The position numbers and the translations under genes were made by a program. Positions 23,153 to 30,509 of a stretch of DNA of 33,690 nt are shown here, piece by piece (the first letter of the stretch is position 1; the number at the start of each line of letters is the position of its first letter). This stretch comes from Syntrophorhabdaceae bacterium (GTDB lineage Bacteria; Desulfobacterota; Syntrophorhabdia; Syntrophorhabdales; Syntrophorhabdaceae), in contig JAOAHW010000163.1 of the NCBI GenBank assembly GCA_026415015.1, positions 1 to 33,690 of the forward strand. The letters run 5' to 3'. Below the pieces are notes generated by a model, which saw nothing but the letters and a program-made list of their open reading frames with translations, ran no database searches and was not told where the DNA came from.

Positions 23153-23797
23153 TTATAGCCCGATGGGAAATATGACGAATATAAAGGGGTCCCAGACCAT
23201 ATGGGATACTATTACAGGGACAAGGCTTTTTGATATGGAGTAGACACCACCCCAGTATATCCCGCACACAAAGGAGGCAAGTATAAGGACGGGATTGGCA
23301 GTAGGGATATGGACACCTGTATATAGAATAGTTGTAATGATAAAGGCAATAGGCTTACCCCATCTATCCTCCATAGACCTCTGGATATAGCCTCTCCAGA
23401 ATATCTCTTCACCAAAACCTATGGGGAAGAAGAGAAGTAAGGCAATAAGGGAAGGAGAGATTATCTCTCTGTTTGCATATATAGACTGTAGGTTTTTTGC
23501 CCGCTCAGGCATTATGCCTGTTATGTTATTTAACCATATGAGGATATGGTGGCCCAGCCAGAATATACCATAGAGGATTGCAGCCAGGGCTATACCCAAA
23601 AGGATGTTCTTCAGGTTCCATTCCTTCCACCTGAATGCCATACCCCCGCACAAAAAGGAGATGGCACTCAATATGACTGTATTAAAGGTCATCATAAACC
23701 AGAAATTAAAAGGCCTTACAATAAAAGTTAGATACCATAGGGTAAAGGCAAGGACAATGGATAACACAATAGGTAATGCCTTAATAACTGAGGTCAT
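23153..23797 (-). CDS. CPBP (CAAX/Abi) family intramembrane metalloprotease
   Basis: A 214-residue polytopic membrane protein. Conserved motifs are GEEIFWRG (E130, E131, R135), a histidine at 163 in YTGVHIP, and HMVWD (H199, D203), which make up the metal site of CPBP proteases. Members process prenylated or other membrane proteins, or provide bacteriocin self-immunity; the substrate here is unknown. The start is four bases after the menA stop, so it is likely translated from the same message as menA. Confidence 0.85.
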   Translation of the reverse strand: MTSVIKALPIVLSIVLAFTLWYLTFIVRPFNFWFMMTFNTVILSAISFLCGGMAFRWKEWNLKNILLGIALAAILYGIFWLGHHILIWLNNITGIMPERAKNLQSIYANREIISPSLIALLLFFPIGFGEEIFWRGYIQRSMEDRWGKPIAFIITTILYTGVHIPTANPVLILASFVCGIYWGGVYSISKSLVPVIVSHMVWDPFIFVIFPIGL

Positions 23798-23801
23798 TTA
23801 G

Positions 23802-24725
23802 TTAGCGGATAAATAGATGCTGGGCAAAAAGGGATATGATAAAAAGCATGCCAAAGGCAGAGTGGAGCTGGGCTGTTGCAGCATCTATCATGGCAAACTG
23901 ATTTTCGCTCACCTTTTCCTTGGCATTCACAAGCCTTATTAATTTTATTGCCAGGGGAAGGGATAATAGAGTTATGAGGGAGATGACAGGCAGTCCATTC
24001 AAGACAATAAGAAGGACTACAGATATATATGCACCGAGGACAAGGACGTGATACATGACCTTTGAGTTGCTCTCGCCGATTAGTATGGGCACTGTCTTTA
24101 TATTTACCACTATATCATTTTTTATGTCCCTTAGATTGTTCCCATGGAGGACTGCATCCACGAGAAAGGCTATGGGTATTGCATATAGAACCGGGGTCCA
24201 TGAGAAGTGATGGGCCTGGACAAAATATGCACCCAGGGTCATGGCAGGTCCAAAGGATACAAATACTGCCAGGTCACCAAGGGCATGGTATTTAAATGAA
24301 AACGGCCCTACTGTATAGAAGAAGCCCAGTATTCCACCGACGAGGATGATCCATATCAAGAAAACACCATTAGGTATTGAATAAGCAAGATATATGCCTA
24401 TGGATGTTGCAATGATATAGGCAATTATAGAGCCCTTTAAGACCTCTTTTGGTCTCATAAGCCTTTCTATAAGCACACCGCTTGAGCCATAGGTACCTTC
24501 CCTGTCCACCCCTTTTTTATAATCACAGTAATCTGCTATCATGTTGGCCCCTACGTGGGCTATGACACAGCCTATAAGGGCAAGGAAAAAATATAGCCAG
24601 TTTATCTCAAGATTTTGATTCTCCATCTTTGCAATAAGCCCTCCCAGAATAGGGGGCAGGATGCTTATTGTAAGGGAAAAGGGCCTTGTAGCCCTCCACC
24701 ACAGCTTGATTCTATTTAATTTCAT
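23802..24725 (-). CDS. menA: 1,4-dihydroxy-2-naphthoate prenyltransferase-like (MenA, UbiA superfamily)
   Basis: A 307-residue UbiA-superfamily membrane prenyltransferase. The first Asp-rich motif is NMIADYCDYKKGVD (N61, D65, D68) and the second is HGNNLRDIKND, both of MenA type. It attaches the polyprenyl chain to 1,4-dihydroxy-2-naphthoate (or the related acceptor of the futalosine route) in menaquinone synthesis. The frame is open upstream to 24854, but that part is the translated tRNA gene; ATG 24725 has GGGAG five bases upstream and gives the normal N-terminus. It follows tRNA-Pro by 32 bases on the same strand. Confidence 0.9.
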   Translation of the reverse strand: MKLNRIKLWWRATRPFSLTISILPPILGGLIAKMENQNLEINWLYFFLALIGCVIAHVGANMIADYCDYKKGVDREGTYGSSGVLIERLMRPKEVLKGSIIAYIIATSIGIYLAYSIPNGVFLIWIILVGGILGFFYTVGPFSFKYHALGDLAVFVSFGPAMTLGAYFVQAHHFSWTPVLYAIPIAFLVDAVLHGNNLRDIKNDIVVNIKTVPILIGESNSKVMYHVLVLGAYISVVLLIVLNGLPVISLITLLSLPLAIKLIRLVNAKEKVSENQFAMIDAATAQLHSAFGMLFIISLFAQHLFIR

Positions 24726-24757
24726 AGGTCTCCCAGGATTTACTCGAATAAAATTAA

Positions 24758-24836
24758 TGGTCGGGGCGACTGGATTTGAACCAGCGACCTCTTGCTCCCA
24801 AGGCAAGCGCGCTAAACCAAACTGCGCCACGCCCCG
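24758..24836 (-). tRNA. tRNA-Pro (anticodon TGG)
   Basis: Read on the minus strand: a seven-pair acceptor stem (CGGGGCG / CGCCCCG), D-arm with GCGC stem, anticodon arm CTTGC-CTTGGGA-GCAAG with TGG at the anticodon positions, AGGTC variable loop, T-arm with TTCAAAT, discriminator A and an encoded CCA at 24758-24760. The total is 79 bases because the D-loop is slightly long. It decodes CCN proline codons, mainly CCA/CCG. Confidence 0.95.
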
Positions 24837-24844
24837 AATGTCTA

Positions 24845-24873
24845 AACATAACATATATATAGGTCTATTGCAA
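24845..24873 (-). promoter_or_regulatory. promoter-like sequence for tRNA-Pro-menA
   Basis: On the minus strand, TTGCAA (24868-24873), a 17-base spacer and TATGTT (24845-24850), eight bases before the tRNA 5' end. It could drive tRNA-Pro together with menA and the CPBP gene. Confidence 0.4.
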
Positions 24874-24882
24874 GAACAAGGG

Positions 24883-24911
24883 TTGACTTTTTATATTTTT
24901 AGAGACAAAAT
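24883..24911 (+). promoter_or_regulatory. promoter-like sequence of ahbC
   Basis: TTGACT (24883-24888), 17 bases, CAAAAT (24906-24911). Transcription would start close to the ATG at 24917, which would make a leaderless or nearly leaderless message; no usable Shine-Dalgarno is present. Confidence 0.35.
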
Positions 24912-24916
24912 AAGGC

Positions 24917-26116
24917 ATGATAGGCATATCAAAGCTATACTGCGGTGCTGTTGAGGCATCAGACCCATTGAGATATGGCAGGGATTCAAGGTTACTGCCA
25001 TCACACCTCCTTCAGTTTTCAAAGGATAAAAGACCTGTAGTGGTATGGAATATGACAAATAGGTGTAATCTTAGGTGTATCCACTGTTATGCCCGTGCAG
25101 AGGGAGAGGAGTACACAGGTAATGAACTTACAACAGATGAGGGAAAGGCAATTATAGATGACCTTGCTGCATTCGGTGCCCCGGTTATACTCTTTTCAGG
25201 TGGCGAGCCTCTGCTTCGGGAGGACCTGCCTGAGCTTATTGATTATGCTGTGAAAAAGGGTCTAAGGGCTGTTATATCCACTAACGGGACCCTTATTACA
25301 GAAGAAAAGGCAAATATCTTTTCTGCATATTCGCTATCTTATATAGGTGTGAGCCTTGATGGTATAGGGCATGTCCATGATGCCTTTAGAGGTAAGAAGG
25401 GTGCCTTTGATATGGCAATAGAGGGTATAAGGAATGCAAAAAAGGCAGGTATAAAGGTGGGCTTGCGTTTTACCATAAACAAGAGGAATTATAAAGAGAT
25501 ACCAGGGATTTTTGACCTCCTTGAAAAGGAGAATATTGACAGGGTATGCTTTTATCACCTTGTATATGCAGGGAGGGGCTCAAATCTCATGGATGAGGAC
25601 CTGACCCATGACCAACAGAGAGAGGTTGTAGACTACATAATGGATAGGACAAAAGAATTTTTTAATAGGGGAAGACATATAGAGGTCCTTACAGTAGACA
25701 ATCATGCAGACGGCCCATATGTGTATCTCCGTCTGCTTCAGGAAGACAAAAAGAGGGCAGAAGAGGTATACAAACTCCTTATGATGAATGAGGGTAATTC
25801 ATCAGGTGTTGGGATTGCCTGTATTGATGAAGAGGGGAATGTCCATGCAGACCAGTTCTGGAGGCATTACAGCTTCGGGAATGTAAGACAGAGGCCTTTT
25901 AGCCATATATGGATGGATACATCAGACCTTCTTATGGCAAAGCTGAAACAAAAAAAGAGATTTATCAAAGGCAGGTGCAGGCAATGCAGATGGCTTGATA
26001 TATGCGGGGGGAATTTCAGGGTAAGGGCAGAGGCAGCAACAGGTGATATATGGGGAGAAGACCCCCAGTGTTATCTCACAGATGATGAGATAGCCCTGCC
26101 TGACGAGATAGCGTGA
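24917..26116 (+). CDS. ahbC: 12,18-didecarboxysiroheme deacetylase AhbC (radical SAM)
   Basis: A 399-residue radical SAM enzyme with the distinctive start MIGISKLYCGAVEASDPLRYG shared by AhbC proteins. The [4Fe-4S] SAM-cluster motif is CNLRCIHCYA (C50, C54, C57), with GGEPLLR following. The C-terminal region has further cysteines (CIDEEGN, CRQCRWLDICGG, DPQCYL) for an auxiliary SPASM-like cluster. AhbC removes acetate side chains of 12,18-didecarboxysiroheme to give Fe-coproporphyrin III in the siroheme-dependent heme pathway of sulfate reducers and archaea. NirJ (heme d1) is the closest alternative. The other ahb genes (ahbA/B, ahbD) are not in the window. It shares an operon with the cupin gene. 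Confidence 0.85.
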   Translation: MIGISKLYCGAVEASDPLRYGRDSRLLPSHLLQFSKDKRPVVVWNMTNRCNLRCIHCYARAEGEEYTGNELTTDEGKAIIDDLAAFGAPVILFSGGEPLLREDLPELIDYAVKKGLRAVISTNGTLITEEKANIFSAYSLSYIGVSLDGIGHVHDAFRGKKGAFDMAIEGIRNAKKAGIKVGLRFTINKRNYKEIPGIFDLLEKENIDRVCFYHLVYAGRGSNLMDEDLTHDQQREVVDYIMDRTKEFFNRGRHIEVLTVDNHADGPYVYLRLLQEDKKRAEEVYKLLMMNEGNSSGVGIACIDEEGNVHADQFWRHYSFGNVRQRPFSHIWMDTSDLLMAKLKQKKRFIKGRCRQCRWLDICGGNFRVRAEAATGDIWGEDPQCYLTDDEIALPDEIA

Positions 26117-26128
26117 AGGAGGCTCATT

Positions 26129-26506
26129 ATGCAAGAGGTAATAATCAAAGAGGGCCTCTTAAAAGAATATTTGACACCTGAAAGATGCTATATAACAGAG
26201 CTTTTAAATATACCTGAACATCCTCAAATATCCATTGCAAAGGCAAGGGTTGAACCAGGGGTTATCACACGCTGGCACAGGCTAAAGGATACTTTCGAGC
26301 GATACTATATCTTACAGGGAAAAGGGGTTGTGGAGATAGGTGCCCTGCCTCCTACAGAGGTCAACCCAGGTGATATTGTAATAATACCACCTATGTGCCC
26401 GCAACGGATAAAAAATACAGGGACAGAAGACCTTTTATTCCTTGCCATATGCACACCCCGTTTTACAGAGGATGTATATGAGGATATAGAGGACTTTCCC
26501 TTCTAA
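26129..26506 (+). CDS. small cupin-domain protein
   Basis: A 125-residue single cupin fold. Motif 1 reads TRWHRLKDTFERYYILQGKG, keeping one histidine (H50) and the glutamate (E57); motif 2 (IIPPMCPQRIKN) has Gln92 where the metal-binding histidine is usual. It may bind a metal weakly, a ligand other than metal, or act as a dimeric sensor. It lies 12 bases after ahbC with a GAAGGAGG site, so it is probably co-expressed and may act in tetrapyrrole or iron handling; this is inference. Its stop overlaps the stop of the convergent helicase gene. Confidence 0.78.
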   Translation: MQEVIIKEGLLKEYLTPERCYITELLNIPEHPQISIAKARVEPGVITRWHRLKDTFERYYILQGKGVVEIGALPPTEVNPGDIVIIPPMCPQRIKNTGTEDLLFLAICTPRFTEDVYEDIEDFPF

Positions 26507-28209
26507 AAAAGCCTCTGTTGTCTTGGTTTTTTCTTGGCCTTTTCTCTCCTGGATAAAACCATGTGTTTTATATAGGCCTCAGGTATCTCTTTTATAAACG
26601 GTGATGGTCTCTGGCCTGTGCCTTTGCCGTGGTCAGACCTGTTTTCACAGTAACAAAGACACAACTCATCCCTTGCCCTTGTCATGCCTACATAAAATAA
26701 TCTTCTTTCCTCCTCATCATCGCCATCCCTCTGGGATAATCTATAGGGGATTATGCCATCTTCTACACCGGCAATAAACACAACCTTGAATTCAAGACCC
26801 TTTGACATATGAAGAGTCATAAGGTGTACTGCATCTGCCTCTGGGTCAAAGGCATCAGGGGATGTAAACAGGGAAAGTTCATCTATCACCCTTGATAACC
26901 CCTCTACTACTGGCAGGTCTCTGTAAGCAAAAATAAGGTTTCTTTTAAGGCCTGTCAATTCATCATCTTCTACAGAGCTAAATGCCTCTTCAAGGATAGA
27001 CTCAAGGGTTGAGCCATGGCTTATATCATTTAGCCTGTTCTTGAGCCTTTCTTCTATTTGCTTTAAAACTCTGCTGTCTGTGTCACCTATGACTTTAAAG
27101 GGTATTCCAGCCTCGACAAATGCCTCTTTTAATTTCCTGGACTGGCTATTAGTCCTGTACAGGATGGCAAAGTCAGAGAATCTATATGACCCCTCACCAT
27201 AATCATAGCTCTGTTTTGCCTGCATGATGTGAAAATGGCTTATAGCACCTATCCTGTTTTCAATCTCTCTGACAATCGCCTCTGCCTCAGCCCTCTCATC
27301 ATAGGTAGATATGAGCTTTATCGGTATATTTTCTATCTCCCTTATAGCATGGATATCCTTTTTTATCCTTTTGGTGTTATTTTTTATAAGGTTTTGTGAT
27401 GCCTCCAGAATAATCCCTGAGGAGCGATAATTCTCATCAAGCACCACAACCTCTGCCCCATGGAAATCCCTTTCAAAATTCAGGAAGTTTTCTACATCTG
27501 CACCCCTGAATGCATATATTGCCTGGTCTGAGTCACCTACTGCACATATATTCCATGTGAACCTTGAAAGGGCTTTAATCAGCCTGTACTGGCTGGGGTT
27601 TATATCCTGATACTCGTCTATCATGATGTATCGGAACATTTCTCCATAAGACCATGCCTTCTCATCCCTTGTTAGGAGCTCAACAGGCAAGAGTATGAGG
27701 TCATCTAAGTCCAGGGCATTCATATCCCTTAAAATCGCCTGATACCTCTGGTATATACTATTATTTTCCATACCTTTTTCATCAAAGAGGTTTTTTATCT
27801 TTGAGATCTTATCCAGGGCATCAAGGCCATCCTTTACACGGCCTCCTGTGAGGTCTTTTAATATCTCCACCTGTTCATCCCTGCCAATGAGTGTAAATTC
27901 CCTGCCTGTAATATGCCTTAACATATTAAGGCCAAACATATGGAATGTGACTATGGAGATACCTATACCTTTCTGGCCTGTAAATGCCTCAGTCCTTTCT
28001 CTCATTTCCCTGGCAGCCCTATTTGTAAATGTGATTGCCAGGATCTCATGGGGCTTAACGCCTATATCTAAAAGATATGCGATACGTCTCACAATGGTGT
28101 GGGTCTTCCCTGTCCCAGGGCCTGCAACCACAAGGAGAGGTCCTTCTGTATGGGTCACTGCCTTTATCTGTGCCTTGTTAAGGCCTGATAGTATGGGATT
28201 TTCTGTCAT
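26503..28209 (-). CDS. UvrD/PcrA/Rep-like superfamily 1 helicase
   Basis: A 568-residue SF1A DNA helicase. Motifs in order: Q-motif LNKAQIKAV, Walker A VAGPGTGKTHT (28-38), Walker B DEYQD, motif III GDSDQAIYAFRGAD, NYRSS, TLHMSKGLEFKVVFI (V) and FYVGMTRARDEL (VI). It is clearly shorter than UvrD or PcrA (about 720) but the core motifs are complete. It lies 34 bases after the PHP endonuclease on the same strand, a pairing seen in many bacteria carrying EndoQ-like genes, so it probably works with it in DNA repair. Confidence 0.88.
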   Translation of the reverse strand: MTENPILSGLNKAQIKAVTHTEGPLLVVAGPGTGKTHTIVRRIAYLLDIGVKPHEILAITFTNRAAREMRERTEAFTGQKGIGISIVTFHMFGLNMLRHITGREFTLIGRDEQVEILKDLTGGRVKDGLDALDKISKIKNLFDEKGMENNSIYQRYQAILRDMNALDLDDLILLPVELLTRDEKAWSYGEMFRYIMIDEYQDINPSQYRLIKALSRFTWNICAVGDSDQAIYAFRGADVENFLNFERDFHGAEVVVLDENYRSSGIILEASQNLIKNNTKRIKKDIHAIREIENIPIKLISTYDERAEAEAIVREIENRIGAISHFHIMQAKQSYDYGEGSYRFSDFAILYRTNSQSRKLKEAFVEAGIPFKVIGDTDSRVLKQIEERLKNRLNDISHGSTLESILEEAFSSVEDDELTGLKRNLIFAYRDLPVVEGLSRVIDELSLFTSPDAFDPEADAVHLMTLHMSKGLEFKVVFIAGVEDGIIPYRLSQRDGDDEEERRLFYVGMTRARDELCLCYCENRSDHGKGTGQRPSPFIKEIPEAYIKHMVLSRREKAKKKPRQQRLF

Positions 28210-28243
28210 TTTTTTGAAATAGAGACCACTAAAAATAGCAGCA

Positions 28244-29515
28244 TTAAAAGAGGCTCATCTGCCTGCTATTTACCTTTATATCTTTCTCTTCAAATATCTT
28301 GATCCTCCCATATTCCCCATCGTAACCAGGAGATATGTGAATCTTATTCTCCCTTACCCTCTTTATGGCCTCTGAAATAAGGGGATGAGATACACGGCCA
28401 ATGTCATCAAGAGGGGTCTCAAGGAGTATCTTAAACTCAGGGCCAAGGTTAGATATAATCTTGAAGTATTCACTCATCACTGCCTTGCTGTTTTGCCCTG
28501 TCTTTAAGGCCTCGGCAATCACCTCATTGAGGGGGATGATAGACCTGTAGTCAGGTGCACCCTCTGGTCTTGAACCATTATCTCTATCGGCAAGGGTCTG
28601 AACCCTGTGCATAACCCCTATAGTTATCCTCTTTTTACAGACAGGACAGATATAATCATAGGCCTTTGTCTGTTCAGGGGCAAGGCATATACCGCAGTTC
28701 CTGTGGCCGTCATAGTGATATTTCCCCTCTTCAGGGAAGAATTCTATTGTGTTTCTGAAACCTTTTTTTGTCTTTATGGCCTCTGTAATCCCTCTATAAG
28801 ATACCTCTGTCTCAAAGATATTTGCCTCCCTTCCTATCTTTACAGGTGAATGGGCATCTGAGTTAGATATGAGGGTAATATTGTCAAGGCTTGAGAGCCG
28901 CCAGTTCATAGGAGGGTCTGAAGAGAGGCCTGTCTCAATGGAAAATACATAAGGGGTGAGGTCCTCAAAGCATTCGCTCAAGGAATTAAAACCTGAGGCA
29001 GCACCAAAAACTGAAAAATGTGGTGTCCAGGCATGGGCAGGGATAAATAAGGCCTCAGGGGAGGCATCGAGGGTAATATTCAGGAGTTCTCTGGCATCAA
29101 GACCAAGGATAGGTCTACCGTCTGATTTGAGGTTACCTATCTTGGATAGGGTTATATTGATCCTGGCAGCAGTCTGCATATCCGGCACCATAAGGATACA
29201 GTGGACCTTTCTTGTCTTGCCGTCTTTACTGTATATGCAACTTACCTCTCCAGTTACCATGAAAAACACATCTGCCCTGCATGATGAGGGTATGTCTTGA
29301 TTGCGATACTGTTTTTTTAATGTCAAAAGCCCATTTTCTGATGGCTCGAGTTTATCTGCAATCTCCTTGAACCACCCAGGGTGTGTAAAGTCACCTGTGC
29401 CTATTACAGCTATACCCTTTAGCTGTGCCCACCTCCAGATGCCCTCAGGGGTCATATCAGGGCTTGTGGCCCTTGAGAATCTCGAATGGATATGGAGGTC
29501 TGCTATAAAGGACAT
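28244..29515 (-). CDS. PHP-domain endonuclease of the EndoQ family
   Basis: A 423-residue protein with the EndoQ layout. The PHP metal site shows DLHIHSRFSR (H8, H10), GTGDFTHPGWF, NSDAHSP (D220, H222) and IETGLSSDP; a four-cysteine zinc knuckle lies at C274/C277 and C290/C293. EndoQ cuts DNA 5' of deaminated bases such as hypoxanthine, uracil or xanthine; bacterial members are less studied, so the exact lesion is not certain. The start ATG 29515 lies 12 bases downstream of a good promoter with no Shine-Dalgarno, suggesting a leaderless message. It precedes the UvrD-like gene in the same unit. Confidence 0.88.
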   Translation of the reverse strand: MSFIADLHIHSRFSRATSPDMTPEGIWRWAQLKGIAVIGTGDFTHPGWFKEIADKLEPSENGLLTLKKQYRNQDIPSSCRADVFFMVTGEVSCIYSKDGKTRKVHCILMVPDMQTAARINITLSKIGNLKSDGRPILGLDARELLNITLDASPEALFIPAHAWTPHFSVFGAASGFNSLSECFEDLTPYVFSIETGLSSDPPMNWRLSSLDNITLISNSDAHSPVKIGREANIFETEVSYRGITEAIKTKKGFRNTIEFFPEEGKYHYDGHRNCGICLAPEQTKAYDYICPVCKKRITIGVMHRVQTLADRDNGSRPEGAPDYRSIIPLNEVIAEALKTGQNSKAVMSEYFKIISNLGPEFKILLETPLDDIGRVSHPLISEAIKRVRENKIHISPGYDGEYGRIKIFEEKDIKVNSRQMSLF

Positions 29516-29523
29516 TATAATTG

Positions 29524-29553
29524 ATTATACCTTGAGAATCCTGAACAATTCAA
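29524..29553 (-). promoter_or_regulatory. promoter of the EndoQ-helicase unit
   Basis: On the minus strand, TTGAAT (29548-29553), an 18-base spacer and a perfect TATAAT (29524-29529). The start codon follows so closely that the transcript is expected to have almost no leader. Confidence 0.55.
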
Positions 29554-29588
29554 CCATAAGAATCTTAAAAAAATGCCTTTAATATTGG

Positions 29589-29744
29589 CTATCCTAATTC
29601 TTTTTCTATCATTGAAAGAGGCAGGGCAATAACATCTTCAGAGAGTAGATATCTTTGTTTTCCTGGATAGATAACCCATAATCGGGATAGATTAAGGTCA
29701 TCCATGGCTAACCGCATTGACTTTGTTAACCATGAAATTTCAAA
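29589..29744 (-). pseudogene. decayed C-terminal fragment of a DUF4143-type ATPase
   Basis: On the minus strand the frame between a TAA and the TAG at 29591-29589 encodes about 51 residues. It reads FEISWLTKSMRLAMDDLNL followed by SRLWVIYPGKQRYLLSED and ALPLSMI. This closely resembles the C-terminal end of AAA+/DUF4143 proteins, in which a conserved SMR-A-x-x-DL-x-L-x-x-L-x-V-x-YPG segment closes the protein. There is no start codon context or ATPase core nearby, and the frame is closed by a stop directly upstream, so this is a remnant rather than a gene. It implies a past insertion and loss between the EndoQ gene and tetR. Confidence 0.6.
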
Positions 29745-29764
29745 TTATAAATATGAAATTTCAA
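29732..29764. repeat. two copies of a TGAAATTTCA palindrome, 21 bp apart
   Basis: ATGAAATTTCAA occurs at 29732-29743 and again at 29753-29764. The core TGAAATTTCA is a perfect 10-base palindrome and the copies are spaced by 21 bases, two helical turns. It overlaps the end of the DUF4143 remnant and lies about 95 bases upstream of the tetR promoter. Confidence 0.6.
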
Positions 29765-29857
29765 TAAAATTTTTACTTGCAGTTTAAATTTTTTATGGAT
29801 TTTCTAAACACACTTTTTACTCAACAAAAAATAGATCTTCATCCTCTCATTTTTTAA

Positions 29858-29886
29858 TTGACATATTTTCCATGACAATGTAGACT
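29858..29886 (+). promoter_or_regulatory. promoter of the tetR-RND operon
   Basis: A perfect TTGACA (29858-29863), a 17-base spacer and TAGACT (29881-29886). Transcription would start near 29893, a few bases before the tetR ATG at 29901; no Shine-Dalgarno is seen. Confidence 0.55.
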
Positions 29887-29900
29887 GAACAACAATTCAC

Positions 29901-29916
29901 ATGAACAGACGTTCAT
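29901..29916. promoter_or_regulatory. inverted repeat at the tetR start, candidate autoregulatory operator
   Basis: ATGAAC-AGAC-GTTCAT: six-base perfect arms around a four-base centre, beginning at the tetR start codon. The TGAAC/GTTCA arms resemble operators of TetR/AcrR-family repressors. It lies at about +8 to +24 of the predicted transcript, where binding would block transcription. Confidence 0.5.
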
Positions 29917-30479
29917 CTAAAGAGTCACGGCAGAGTATAATAGATTCAGCCTTGAAGATCTTCTCACTCCACGGTTATGCAGGGGCAACAATGCGGATGA
30001 TAGCAGAGGACGCAGGTATAAGCGTAGGAGGCATATATCTCTATTTCAAGAACAAGGATGAACTATGTCTCTTTCTTATAAAAGAAAAACTCGACGAGTT
30101 TTCAAAAGAGGCAGAAGATCTTTTCAAAAACATAGATAATCCCCTGGATGCCATTTTAAATTATATCAATACAAGCATAAAATATGCAAAAAAGAACAGG
30201 GAGTTTATTATTACCCAGAGCAGGGAACAGGGTTTTACCTTTGGCATTGAGATAAAAAAAGAGTTTTTCAATAGACAGAAGGCCCTCATAATGGAGATAA
30301 TACAGAAAGGTATAGACAGAGGTATCTTTGTAAAGTGCAACCCTGAAGAGGCAACAAAGGTTATAATGGGGATCATAAGGGGTTTTATACTTTCTGTTGT
30401 TGTTGACCCGGATAACCTCTTTGACCCTGATGAGTGCTGTAGATTGATTCTATACGGGCTTTTAAATCGAGATAAATGA
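29901..30479 (+). CDS. TetR/AcrR-family transcriptional regulator
   Basis: A 192-residue repressor. The N-terminal DNA-binding domain fills about 8-55 with a helix-turn-helix in RMIAEDAGISVGGIYLYFKN; the helical C-terminal part would bind an effector and dimerise. It precedes an RND adaptor and pump by three bases, so it most likely represses its own operon and is released by a pump substrate. The likely operator overlaps its start codon. Confidence 0.9.
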   Translation: MNRRSSKESRQSIIDSALKIFSLHGYAGATMRMIAEDAGISVGGIYLYFKNKDELCLFLIKEKLDEFSKEAEDLFKNIDNPLDAILNYINTSIKYAKKNREFIITQSREQGFTFGIEIKKEFFNRQKALIMEIIQKGIDRGIFVKCNPEEATKVIMGIIRGFILSVVVDPDNLFDPDECCRLILYGLLNRDK

Positions 30480-30509
30480 CAGATGACACAACATAAAAAG
30501 GGGTGTTTT

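Noticed and set aside
24726..24854. N-terminal extension of menA reaching into 24854
   Set aside because: The added residues are the tRNA-Pro gene read as protein, and ATG 24725 has its own ribosome binding site and gives the family N-terminus.
24661..24954. 97-codon plus-strand reading frame across the tRNA
   Set aside because: It is antisense to menA and the tRNA and has no family resemblance; the real plus-strand gene starts at 24917 in another frame.
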